This document shows, piece after piece, positions 23,278-35,045 of a stretch of 64,000 nucleotides of DNA. The notes beneath the pieces are model-generated. The model had not been told where the DNA came from. It did not search any database and was given only the letters and a program-made list of their open reading frames with translations. This stretch comes from Camellia lanceoleosa (lineage: Eukaryota; Streptophyta; Magnoliopsida; Ericales; Theaceae): positions 122,827,752 to 122,891,751 of the forward strand of contig CM045762.1 of assembly GCA_025200525.1 (NCBI GenBank), written 5' to 3'. Each line of letters opens with the position of its first letter. Within the stretch, counting starts at the first letter, position 1. The translations under genes and the position numbers were made by a program.

Positions 23278-26200
23278 CTTGCTGGAATAGTAACAAAGAT
23301 GTTTTCAATAACACAATTTTGGATGCTGATTTGGAAGATTTGTCTTTCAAAGGGTGTCAGTTTATCTGGTCTAATAAGTGCCTGTTTGGTGCAGCTTAAA
23401 AACTGTTTATTTCAGCTTTCAACTTAATTTAAACTATTTTGATGTGTTTGGTTTAGTTTATAACTTATAGTTTTTTGGAAGTCAGAAATCAGCTTATTTT
23501 TTGAGTGGGGCAGAAGATGCTTAATTTATAAGTCAAAAATCAGCTTATGTCCATAGTTATAAGCTATAAGCTGTTTAGGCATAAGTTATAAACACTTTCC
23601 CACAATTTTACCAAACAGGGCCTAAGAGAGGTGGGGATCAATTCATTACATCTAAAATTGATAGAGTCATTGTCAATGAAAATTGGCTTAATTGTTATCC
23701 CAACTCTTCTACTATGTTCTTGCCTGTTGGGATTTCTGACCATTCTCCAGCTCTTGTTACCATTGATCCTAAAGGTCCCAATCTTAGTAAGCCCTTTAAA
23801 TTCTTTGATTTTTGGGCTGATCATGCTGACTTCATACCCATTGTTAATGAGGTTTGGAGAAAATATATTAAGGGTTCTCCTATGTTCAGGGTTTGTCAGA
23901 AACTTAAAACTCTTAAACCCATTTCCAAGAGTCTTAACAAAAAGGAGTACAGTGAAATTTCTACTAGAGTGGTTCATGCTAAAGAGCTTCTTCTCTCCTC
24001 TCAGATTAGGCTTGACAAAGACCCTTTGAATAGTGTCCTTCAAAATGAGGAGAGGGCGGCTTGCGCAAAATATGTGGATCTCTGTAGTGTTGAGGAAAAA
24101 TTGGTTCATCAAAAGTCTAGAGTCCAATGGCTTGGGCTTGGGGATAGAAATTCTAGCTTCTTCTTTAGAGCCATCAAAGGCAATGTGAACAAAAGCAGGA
24201 TTAGCAGTGTCATGTTGAATAATAGGGATAGGATTACTAAGAGTGAGGGCATCTATGCAACTTTTGTAGATTCCTTCACTGACCTTTTTGGGAAATCTTT
24301 TTCCGATAACTATAATGGCTATGATAGAATCTCAAATCTAGTCACTAAAAGCGTATCTGTTGACCAATTTGATATGCTCTCTAGGGATGTCTCTAATAAG
24401 GAGATTATTGAAGCTTTTAAGTTTTTGAAGGCTAACAAAGCTCCTGGCTCGGATGGTTATTCTGCCAGCTTTTTCAAAAAATCTTGGGAGGTGGTTGGGA
24501 AAGAGGTTGTGGAAGCTGTTAAATCCTTTTTTCGTTCTGGTGAGCTTCTTCAAGAGCTCAATAGTACAACTATAGCCCTTATTCCTATAGTTCCAAATGC
24601 TGAAAAAGTTGGTGATTTTAGACCTATATCTTGCTACAATACGTTGTATAAATGTATATCTAAAATCATTGCTGATAGGATTAAGTCTGTCTTACCTGAC
24701 CTTGTCGATCCTGTGCAATCTGCCTTTGTCCAAGGTAGGAGAATTTCTGATAATATTTTCTTGTCTCAAAAACTTATGAGAGGCTACCACAAAAAGTTTC
24801 CATCTCCTAGATGCACAATGAAAGTGGACATTATGAAGGCTTATGATAATGTCAGATAGGACTTTGTTATTGATGTTCTGAAAGCTATGGGTTTCCCATC
24901 TAATATCATATGTTGGGTTAAAGCTTGTATGACGAGCTCATCTTTTTCTGTTTGTATAAATGGGAGTTTGCATGGGTACTTTAAGGGGGCCAGGGGCTTG
25001 AGACAAGGTGATCTGATGTCGCTATATCTGTTTGTCCTGGTTATGGAGATTTTGGCTAAAAAGTCTACTCACCCTGATTTCCGCTTCCATTGGAGGTGTG
25101 GTAAGACTAGGATTGTCAATTTTTGTTTTGCGGATGATTTGATGATTTTTTGTAAAGGGGGTGTATTTACTATTAAGACTATTAAGGATGGGCTAGATGA
25201 ATTCCAAAGTCTTTCTGGTTTATCCCCTAGCCCCAATAAAAGTCATATCTTCTTTTCGGGGTGTGAGAAAAAGTTGCGTGATGAGCTTATGAACGTTGTC
25301 AAATTTAATGAGGGATTCCTCCCTGTTAGATACTTGGGTGTCCCTCTTATTTCAACTAAGCTCAAATCTAAGGATTGTGACCAACTGGTGGAGAGGATTA
25401 CTAAGAGAATTAAAAGCTGGACTAATAGATATCTCTCTTATGCTGGTAGAGCTCAATTGATTAAATCGATTCTTTTCTCCATGCAAGTGTATTGGTCTTC
25501 TTTGTTTATCTTGCCTAAGAAGGTTATCACTGCTATTGAGAGTCTGTTTAGATCCTTCTTTTGGTCTGGTTGTGACCTTAGGAAGCATGGTGCTAAAGTC
25601 TCTTGGGAGAAGGTTTGCTTTCCTAAATCTGAGGGAGGGTTGGGGTTTAAGTCTCTTGAAGTTTGGAATAAGGATGCTATTGCTAAGCATGTCTGGTTCG
25701 TCTTCTCAGGTGGCGAGCAGTCAATGTGGTGCCAATGGGTCAAGTCCTATTTATTGAAAGGTAAAAGTTTTTGGAGGATCAAGATGTCTAGTGACCCCTC
25801 TTGGGTTTGGAGGAAACTACTATCTCTTAGACCCATTATCTTCCCTTTGATTAAATTCAAAATAGGGAATGGCATGAGTGCTTTTCTTTGGTTTGATAAT
25901 TGGCATCCTCTTGGGTCTTTGTGGGTTAAATTTGGCAATAGAATTGTTTATGACACTGCACTTGGCATGGAAGCTAAGGTCAGTAACATTATCCATAACA
26001 ATTCTTAGAATTGGCCTTGTGTCACATCTTGGGAGGTAAAGGAACTGATTGATCATACTCCATCAAATGTCATCCCTACCTCGGGTAATGACCAAATTAC
26101 ATGGGCTCCTTCCCCTGATGGCAAATTCTCTATTAATTCAACTTGGAATTTTCTGATAAAATCCTTCCCTAAAATTGGTTGGGCTAGGTTATTATGGGGG

Positions 26201-26747
26201 CCTCATAACATTCCGAAGGCTAGCTTTATGACTTGGATGGCGATCTTAGGTAGATTGAACACTGGGAACAGACTACAGATGTTTGGTACAGACCATCCCA
26301 CTAACTGTGTTTTCTGTCATGATCCTATTGAGAACCATACTCATTTGTTTTTTTGAGTGCCCTTTCTCTTGTAGAGTTTGGGAGTGTATTAAAGGTAGGC
26401 TCAATGTGGATTGGCCTAATAATCCTTGGTCTGAGATTATAGACCATGTGTTAAGATCTGCTGGTGGTAAAACTCTTAGAGCAACTATTTCTAGGCTTGT
26501 TTTTACTTGCACTGTGTACCATTTGTGCCTTGCTAGAAATAATAGAATATTTAGTAAGGAGTTGACTCCGGAAGAGGTTGTTATAAAATGCATCGTGGAT
26601 ATGGTTAGATTTCGAATGATGTCTATTACTAATTTGACAAAGCATTCTAGTGACAGCTGGTTCTTGAGCTCGTGGAGGCTTCCCCATACTATCATGACAA
26701 CTGCAGCCCCTGGAATGAGATTTGGGAGTTCCGTAAATGTGGGTTGA
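23278..26747 (+). pseudogene. LINE ORF2 remnant: endonuclease, reverse transcriptase, zf-RVT
   Basis: Domains in order: C-terminal part of an apurinic-type endonuclease (LEDLSFKGCQFIWSN, then ISDHSPALV near 23735-23760), reverse transcriptase (ALIPIVPNAEKVGDFRPISC, QSAFVQGRRISDN, GLRQGD, catalytic FADD near 25125-25140, YLGVPL), and the zinc-binding zf-RVT region (WARLLWGPHNIPKASFMTWM, then CVFCHDPIENHTHLF). It is broken by TAG at 24857-24859 and again at 26006-26008, both where tryptophan is expected at least in the first case. An extra T near 26355 shifts the frame. The last frame ends at 26747. Confidence 0.92.
23380..23622. mobile_element. MITE family A copy 2, inside the LINE endonuclease
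   Basis: It matches the 15220 copy from gcctgtttggtgcagctta to ccaaacagggcc. The LINE protein reads continuously across it (FIWSN, then RGGDQFITSKI), so the borders are firm to within a few bases. A short shared taag flanks it; a full 8-bp duplication is not visible. Confidence 0.8.
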
Positions 26748-29639
26748 GTGATGGTAGCATATATTGAGTGTTTTCTCTCATTAGTTTGCTCATTTTGCAG
26801 ATTCATGGAAAGAGATCATGCAATGTTCAATGTGACGATCCTATACTTGTGGGTTGAGAGTCTTGTGAGGGCAATATATTACCACACCTATACTTCACCA
26901 GCCATATTTAGGAGTTCTAACATATATTTATATATTGTTATCTCTTTTATATGCAGGTACCTGGAGCAGCAGCAGTTTAGTGTTTTCGAGTGTTGTGAGG
27001 TTCTAAAAAGTGGGTTGAGTGTTGTGAGCTCATATAATGTGTGTTGTAGCAATGTGCTGGATGTTACTATGGTTAGCCACATAATGTACATGCTATGCTC
27101 ATCTTTCTTTTATTTGTGGATAGGGTTTGCTAATGCTTGCACTACATGTTGGAATATCTTGCTGGAACATCCGAAGCTCTTTGAGGTTTTGATGCAAGGT
27201 TTGACAAGTATTGGAAAGCATAATATTTTGGTTGAATGGCTGTTGTTTCGACTTGGCTGCTGCAATTGGCTCACTGTGATTGGAAAGCCGTGTACAGCAG
27301 TTTCTTGTTTGGTTCTGGAGTCTTACAATTGCACAGTTTCGGTTGCTATTATCATAGTGTGGAGGGCTGCTTGTAGCACCAATGGAGTCAAGAAATTTTT
27401 ATTTATGTGCATTTTGTTTATAAAAATTGTGTAATCCTTCTTGTTTTTATACTTACCTTTGCGGGGTGTGCAAAGATTATGTCTTGTTTTACCAGTTTTG
27501 CTGTGATGGATGTTCATGGTCCACATTTTCAATGGGGCCCATGAACATTTTCTCGCTGATTATTAGTCTCTCTGCCTGTTTAGTAGTTGGGATGTTGTTT
27601 GTTGTCCGGTTCACGTTGGACATTTGTTTTTGATTTTTTGTTTACAGGTCTGTTTCCTTTTCTTGTTTGGATATGCATGGTTGCTGTCCGTTTTTTTTTA
27701 TATCCTTTGTATAGTTCTGGGTAGGGCCTGGGGCACGCTGCTTGTATTCTTGTGTTAGTTTTTTGTTTTTATTTTATGACTTACTAAAAAAATAATAATT
27801 TAATAAAACTAATCTTTATGATTCATAAGAATATTTGATTTCAACTCAATTTTATTTTCTACATTTACAAAAATTATATCTTGTTATTATATTTTTTATT
27901 ATCTTAACTCAAATAGTAGACAAAAAATTCATTATCTTCAATTAAAAATAAAAATAAAACATATTATCCTTAAATTCTTATTTCACATATTTTTAATAAG
28001 TTAAATGTAGTTACATAAGAGATTAAACAAATGTCATGTCATCTATTAGTGAAAATAATATTAAAATGTGCTCCTAATGTCTCATTAAATGAATTATTTG
28101 TATCAATTTCGTGTTTGTGTAGGTTTGACTCCGTCCTTGGTGTTATCAGGTAGTGTCATTTATGGACTTGTGTTAAAAAAATTACCAATTCCAACCCACT
28201 GATGCTGTCGTTTGCACACCAAAATATTTTATTTAAAACCAAGTAAAAACGATTGTTTCATAGAATAGCGTTTAAGACTAGGTGTCGATTCACATGACTA
28301 ATGATGAATAATTTAATTTAAAAATTTATATTTGTTTGTGAATGTTTGGAGTGAAAATAAAACTAATTAATTAAACAAAATAAAACAAATATCTTAGAAT
28401 TTCGAATCTACCCCTACTAACCTTATAATTAGGAGTAATTGTACCCAGTCTTTAGAAAATCATTGATTTGGATACTGTGATGTAAGTTTTTTTTTTTTTT
28501 TTTTTTTTTATCAGGTGTTATCAGGTGTTATCATGTGTTATCAAGTGTTATCTTAGAATTTCGAATCTACCCCTACTAACCAAAAAATCATTATATAAAT
28601 CATTTTTTTTAAATCATTTTTTTAACAGTGAAAATCATTGTATAACATGATTTGAATAAAATATTTATTATACAAAAAGATCTAGAGTTATACAACTATA
28701 TCCAAATCAAATCAAAATTTAAAATACTAAATACAATTTATCCTAATTATTTGATCAAAATTTTATTTCTATCCTAAAAGAAAATTACCATACTCTAATA
28801 TTTATAAACTAAACACTCTCACCGGGGTCAAGCCTCTCCTCTGCTGGAGCTCTCTCGAGCTATCTCCTTCTTCTCCCCTTCTTTCTCTTCCCCTTTCTTC
28901 TCACTACAAGAAAAAGCATTTTGTTTAACCACTTTTAGCTACTAAAACCAATTTAGTCGCCAAAAGTCATGGAATTGGCTACCAAAAAAAATTTTAGTCG
29001 GCAAAAGTCAACTTTTTAGCTACTAATTTTTTTTAGTAGGGGAATGTTGATTATTGGCTACTAAAAAAATTTTAGTAGCTAAAGATATTACAATTGGCGA
29101 CTAAAAAAATTTTTAGTAGCTAAACTCATCACAATTGGCGACTAAAAAAAAATTTAGTAGCCGTAGAGGTACCTTTAGCTACTAAATTGTTTAGTAGCCG
29201 AATGAAAATAAAAAAATTAATTTTTAATCTTTCCCGACCAAAGTTTTGGTCGCCAAATGTCAAGTTTCGGCGACCAAAATTATTTTAGTCGCTAAAAACC
29301 TACTTTCGGCTACTAAATCTTTGGTAGCCGAATGAAAATAAAAAAAATTAATTTTTAATCTTTCCCGACCAAAGTTTTAGTCACCAAATGTCAAGTTTCG
29401 GCGACCAAAATTATTTTAGTCGCTAAAAACCTACTTTCGGCTACTAAATCTTTGGTAGCCGAATGAAAATAAAAAATTAATTTTAATCTTTCCACCAAAG
29501 TTTTAGTCACCAAATGTCAAGTTTCAAGACCAAATTTATTTTAGTCGCTAAAACCTACTTTCGCTACTAAATATTTGGTAGCCGAATGAAAATGAAAAAA
29601 ATTAATTTTTAATCTTTTATTTATATTTTTAATCTTTGT

Positions 29640-30886
29640 AAACCTAGTTTTAATTATATTTTTATTTTTTTTATTAAGAGGTTGTACACCCACCATCCAA
29701 AAATATTAATTTTTTAAAAAAATTAATTATTAAAATAATATGAATTTCTTATTTTGTCCTTTTTTTAAATCCATTAATAATAAAAAAATTACAATTATGA
29801 CAATTGATATTTCTAAAAAAATATACTATGAAAAGGTAATTTTTATAAATTAATATTTTTAAAATGTAATAATTGTATTATAAAAAGAAATTAAATTCTG
29901 AAAATAGACTATTATTTTCAGATGAAAAGTACAATTAAACTATTTGTACTTTTTACATCATCATATTTCAATAACACTAATAAATTAAGAATAAATCAAA
30001 ATTCACAAATAAAATACAAAATATCCCAATTATTTGTGTGACTTATTGATATTATTTCAGATTTTAAATTTTTTCTTAATTTTTTAATAATTAATTTTTT
30101 CAACTTTTTAAAATTATTTTTACGTTATACACGGTTAACAATAATCAAACACTATTGTTAATTTAAATTTGGAGGGAGACGTTACATAATTATAGTAAAC
30201 CATTATAGTAAACATGCATATGAAATAAACATGATGGTTATTCAAACTACCAAATATTGGTTATTAGTTATTGTTGTTGCATCTATGGTGGTTCTCATAT
30301 AATTTCAATACCATTACATGATCTATCTCTTAATTAATCATGAACTTCCTCATCTTTATGGATCTACCTTCCCTCCCCATTCTTTTATTCTTTCTTGGAT
30401 TTGGCGATGGAATATGCCTACAATTTTTTCTAGAGTAACTATACTCAACAAATTCTTACAATTCACAAAAATTAAAAAATCATGAACAATAGAATTATGA
30501 CTTTCAATTTCATACCTTTTTACTCTTAGCATTTACCTATTGCTATAACAATTTAAACTCAATTTAACCCATCTCCTTACTTGGGGAACGATTATGTAAC
30601 TTTTACTCAAAGATATCACAACATTAGGTAATCAATCTCACATAAAAAAATTTCTACTATAGAAGAAGTTGTTAAAATTCTACTATAATTTAAATTCTAC
30701 TCTGGAGATGGGAGTGGCGAGCAAAGCAGGGGGCTGGGCATTCAAGGCCTTCACTCATCTATCTGTCTATCTGTTTGTTTATCTGTCTATCTGTCTGTCT
30801 CTCTCTCTGTGTCTCTCACACATCTATCTATTCTCTCCTTTCTCTATCTCTCTCTGTCTCTTTTGTTCCTCTCTCTTGTCTCTATC
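29640..30886. other. AT-rich interior of CACTA-2, no gene seen
   Basis: No ORF with a recognisable domain. From 30740 to 30880 there is a pyrimidine-rich stretch of ctatctgtctat and ctctctctgtctc repeats, into which TRTAACG copy 2 inserted. Confidence 0.5.
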
Positions 30887-32740
30887 TGTAACGCCCTCAA
30901 AACAAAACCCATCATATATAAGATTAACATGCATTAATAATAGAGAACGACACATTCTATTATCCATTAGAGTATTACTAAATAAAGCATTACATGTAAC
31001 ATCAAACTAAATGCCCTACGGGCTTACATCTTGCCAAGCCAACACTTGGACACAAAGAAATAAGAGTCTAACTCAATACAGATAAAGCCCTAGGCTTGAA
31101 TGTTTACAAGTTTCAAATAAAAACAAATAAATAAAAGCAAGTCTTCGAATCCAAATCCTCACAAGCTAAGTCCTTGGAGGTAGTGAACCACCGAACAAAA
31201 ATGAAGTTCTATATAGGGTGAGCCACAGCCCAGTAGAAAAATACTAAACCAAGCATAAGAATTAACTAAAGCGTTAGCATTCGATACATGGTTAACTCAA
31301 GATAATCAATTTCCAATTTCATGACACGAATGTGTACATTGTCTATGACATAATGTCTATGACACCTTTCACTTTCCAATATTTATTCAACTTTCCAATT
31401 ATATCATTATGGCTCAGAACCTGGCCAACTATAATAGTGATCCAGATGTCACAAAAATAAATGAGACTAAAGCTCAAACCACAACACTTCCATACTTCCA
31501 ACTGATACCCATTATAATGATGTATCATATCAACAACAAATAGAAATATTTCTATTATCAATAAGCACACACATATGTGATGCTACTGGAGTCCATCCCC
31601 TATCTCCTCCCAACAAATCCGGTTTAGAGGTCCATCCCCTATCTTCCCCTAAACCGTGGAGTTCATCCCCTATCTCCTCCAAACAACATGCATATGCAAT
31701 GAAACACACAATTGCCATATACAACACATAATCAATACACGAATATTCTGTATCAATTCAACAGTCAAATAAGTGACTCAATTTCAGTTATACCTAAGCC
31801 GCATGCAAGGTCTACAATCAATGGCTATCCTCCACCGATAGCCCAAAACAATTATTTCTAAACAAGAAATAAATATAACAACACAAATAATCTCAATTTC
31901 ACAGATGAGTGATTAAATATCCAACTACATCAATTTATCTCATAATCCCCCAATTTCATGAATTAAACCCAATATCACCATCTTCCCTTAAATTAATTAT
32001 ATAAATTAATCTATGACAAACCCTAAGGTTTCTCCCAAAATTACCAAACTACCCCCACATACCAAAATACCACCACTTAGGATTAAAACGTATAAATGGA
32101 GTAGAAAATCCCTACCTCAAGAAATAACTCAAAAGAGGGAAGATGAAGACGATGCCCAAACTTCAAAGTGCTCCAAACCAACAATTGCTCAGATTAAATG
32201 AAATCCCTCACTCTCCTCTATCTTATTTGTGAAGGAACTAGGGTAGAAATCCACTCTAGATAGATCAATCCTAGGAGAGAAAGTAAGTTGGGAGAGAGAG
32301 AACTCGTAACCTAGGGTTTAGAATCTGAAAGGGGCTGAAAAACTGTTTTAAAACACGCCGTCACAGATTTAAACTTGACAGTCCGCCGAAAGACAACACA
32401 CCGCTCGAGCGTAAAGAACAAAAACAAGGTCCGCTCGAGCGCAATGATAACCACTCGAGCGTAGATCTCTCACCTGCAGAAGTTTTGCAGGGACCAAAAT
32501 TTGCTGGAAGAGTGTAAACCCCGCTCGAGCGTAGGAATGTCCGCTCGAGCGGAAAGGCTAAAAACTAGGCAACCAACAGCTAGACCAAGGCTCAACCCAA
32601 TTGTTCGAAACACGCCTAACACATCCTAAAACTCGACCAAATAGAATTAAAGGATGACAACAACAACAATATGACAACGGAATCCACGGAACATAAGTCC
32701 GGATATAATAATCAAATGGGAAAAGACCGAGGTCGCTATA
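30887..32740. mobile_element. TRTAACG-family element, copy 2 (1,854 bp)
   Basis: It starts TGTAACGCCCTC and ends GAGGTCGCTATA; the flanks are ctatc (30882-30886) and ctatc (32741-32745). It aligns with copy 1 over its whole length by eye, including gccctacgggc (31012-31022), the ccatcccctatctcctcc minisatellite (31590-31685) and the acatcctaaaactcga block before the right end. No coding capacity is visible. The exact flanks in an unrelated target confirm the borders found for copy 1. Confidence 0.88.
32381..32560 (-). repeat. CpG palindrome array, CGCTCGAGCG type (copy 2)
   Basis: Five copies of (C)CGCTCGAGCG or ACTCGAGCG lie in 180 bases, plus one gtccgccgaaag that resembles the word used in copy 1. 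It occupies the same place as the arrays of copies 1 and 3. The TATA box is not obvious in this copy. Confidence 0.75.
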
Positions 32741-33450
32741 CTATCTCTCTTGTTCATCTCTCTTCTCTCGCTCTCTCTCTCTTCTCTCTTTAGTTCATGA
32801 TATTTAGTAATAAAAAAAAGGCCGCAGAAAAATATTTTTCATTGACTACAGAAAATTAACTTTTATTTTAGTGAAAAATATTTTTCAATAAAATATATAT
32901 TACCCCTACTTCTACAAAATATTTTTCATTAAAATATTTTTTAGTATTAATTTTTTCCTTTTTTTTTTAAAATTTTCTGTCTTTCTTTTCTTTCTTATTA
33001 TATATATATATATATATATAATATAACAATATAAGAAAATAAGATTTTAAAATATATTATTATATTTTTCAGTAAAAAAAAATATTAGGACAAATATTTA
33101 AGATAATTTAATATTTTTAATTTTTTAAATTTATAATTTTATTACTTATATTTTTATTTAAATATAATTTAAATATATTTGTTACTTTTATTCCTTATAT
33201 TTGTTACATATATATTTTTTTTCTTTCTTATTTTAGTACCTATTTTTATATATATTTTTTATTATTTTTACTGTTACCGACTAAATATTAGTCGCCGATT
33301 ATAATTAAAATTTTTAACAATGAGTTTCAGACTACGGAGGGAAACTAAGGAGGGAAATTTGAGTACTTCTTTCTTTTGTCACTCTCTTTCTTTCTAAGAC
33401 CCACGACACAAGAGGGAAACTAAGGAGGGAAATTTTTAAATTTTTTTTTA

Positions 33451-33753
33451 TGTTACTTTTCAATTAAGTGTGATTATATATATATATATATTTTTTAATC
33501 ACACCTTTTAATTAAAAGTGTGATTATATATACACTACTACTTTTTAATCACACTTTTTAAACAAGTGTGATTATATATATATTTTTTAATCACACATTC
33601 TAATTAAAGTGTGATTATTTATATATTTTTTAATCACACATTCAAATTAAAGTGTGATTATATATATACTACTACTTTTTAATCACACTTTTTAAATAAA
33701 TGTGATTATATATATATTTTTTAATCACACCTTCTAATTAAAGTGTGATTATA
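33451..33753. repeat. array of about seven 40-50-bp palindromic units, AATCACAC/GTGTGATT
   Basis: Each unit reads tttttaatcacac, a 10-14-base middle, then gtgtgatt and an (at)n spacer, so each can fold as a hairpin. Two spacers contain actactac. The AAGTGTGATT word is also the subterminal motif of CACTA-3, which starts directly after the array. Confidence 0.75.
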
Positions 33754-33994
33754 TCATTACTACAAAAATAGTTAAAGATCACACTTTGACAAATAAAAAT
33801 ATCTCACTTTTATTAAAAGTGTGATAAAAAAAAATTAGATTGATATTTTAATCATACTTAATTTAATTGAGTGTAATAATATTTATTTTTATGTCATTTT
33901 AAATAAAATGTGATTATATGTATATTTTTTATTCATACCTTTTAATTAATGTGATTGTATATAGTTTTGAATATATTGTTTTTATATAATAATA

Positions 33995-34022
33995 CTAGGG
34001 ATAACCCGTGCCTGAAGGCACT
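33995..34022 (-). other. Helitron 3' terminus: hairpin plus CTAG
   Basis: On the plus strand it reads CTAG (33995-33998), ten bases, then gtgcctgaaggcac (34009-34022), a perfect 5-bp stem with a 4-base loop. In Helitrons this hairpin marks the end of rolling-circle replication. Confidence 0.78.
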
Positions 34023-34920
34023 GTGAGCAATTTTTTTTTTTTGATACCACACATGCTACGAAATTCAATTATAATAAATCAATTCAAAATAATAATATCA
34101 CTCTAATTTAAAACTTCACATAAAAAGAGGAACAAAATATATAAAGAAAACTGAAATAAATTTCAAATCTTTTATGGGTGGTGCCTTCAATAGTTCCCAC
34201 ATCATTCTCTAACATATTTTCAAAATTAGCCCTGTATAAGGAATAGTTCAAATTAGTCTACAAAAACATCAAATATCAATAGAAATAATTCAAATCCTCC
34301 CAACTTCTTCACAGTTTCAACTAACTACTTATAAATAAATGAAATAAAAATAACCCAAGTTACTTTGAAGACTAATCTTATTGTTGATACCAAAATATCA
34401 GGGATGATACAACAAACCGAAACTACTTTCACAACCAGCTGTGTTGGAATGTTAGAGGTCCTGAAAAGATAAATGAATTCGGAAACAAACCATGAAAATA
34501 GTGCATCAAAATACACTGGTCTTTCTTAATAAAGAAACATAAAATTCATAACCATGATCAAATTAAGAGGCAACAATATTAACATTCTCCTCCTTCAACC
34601 CACTAATAAATTATTTTCTTTTTCAATGTGACTCTAACATCTTACACAATAGACACTAAAATTATACAAAAATTCATGTCAAGCATATGTGATTTCCACC
34701 AAAATATGTAAAGATACTAAATTAAATTGTTGCACTTGAGTTTAGTGAATTTTCAAGGGCACTTAATAGTCCACACTCAATAACCATCCATAAGGTCCAA
34801 TCTTTTACATTGATAATAGACTTTACAAAAATATTAGAAATCCATTGAAGTATATATCAATATGAAGCTTTACAAAATTGGTTAACATCAAGCTTTACAA
34901 AATGTATGCCATCTAATGTC

Positions 34921-35045
34921 TTCAAACTTGGATGCCTCTAAAGTACTTGGACGCCTCAACAAAAAGTACTTGGACGCCTCTACAAAAACTTGGACGCCTA
35001 TAGAAAAAGTACTTGGATACATCTAAAGTGCTTGGGCGCCTTCAA
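34921..35045. repeat. minisatellite, acttggacgcctc units
   Basis: Six or more imperfect copies of (gt)acttggacgcctc with aaaa spacers lie inside the Helitron. Confidence 0.75.

Larger units (their letters stand above)
23278..27795 (+). mobile_element. LINE (L1-type), 5'-truncated, about 4.5 kb
   Basis: The insertion into duplication unit 2 is clear by comparison with unit 1 at 18800-18815. It starts inside the endonuclease domain and ends with an A-rich tail (actaaaaaaataataattt, 27782-27800). A non-coding 3' region of about 1 kb follows the coding part. 5' truncation is usual for LINEs. A hAT-like MITE (23380-23622) later hit its endonuclease. Confidence 0.88.

Noticed and set aside
26748..27434. 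228-codon open frame on the plus strand
   Set aside because: It lies in the LINE 3' non-coding region, directly after the zf-RVT frame, is rich in C, F, I and V, and shows no domain.
28512..28552. CRISPR-like or other direct repeat array
   Set aside because: Only four to five 10-bp gttatcaggt units without unique spacers; an ordinary microsatellite in plant DNA.
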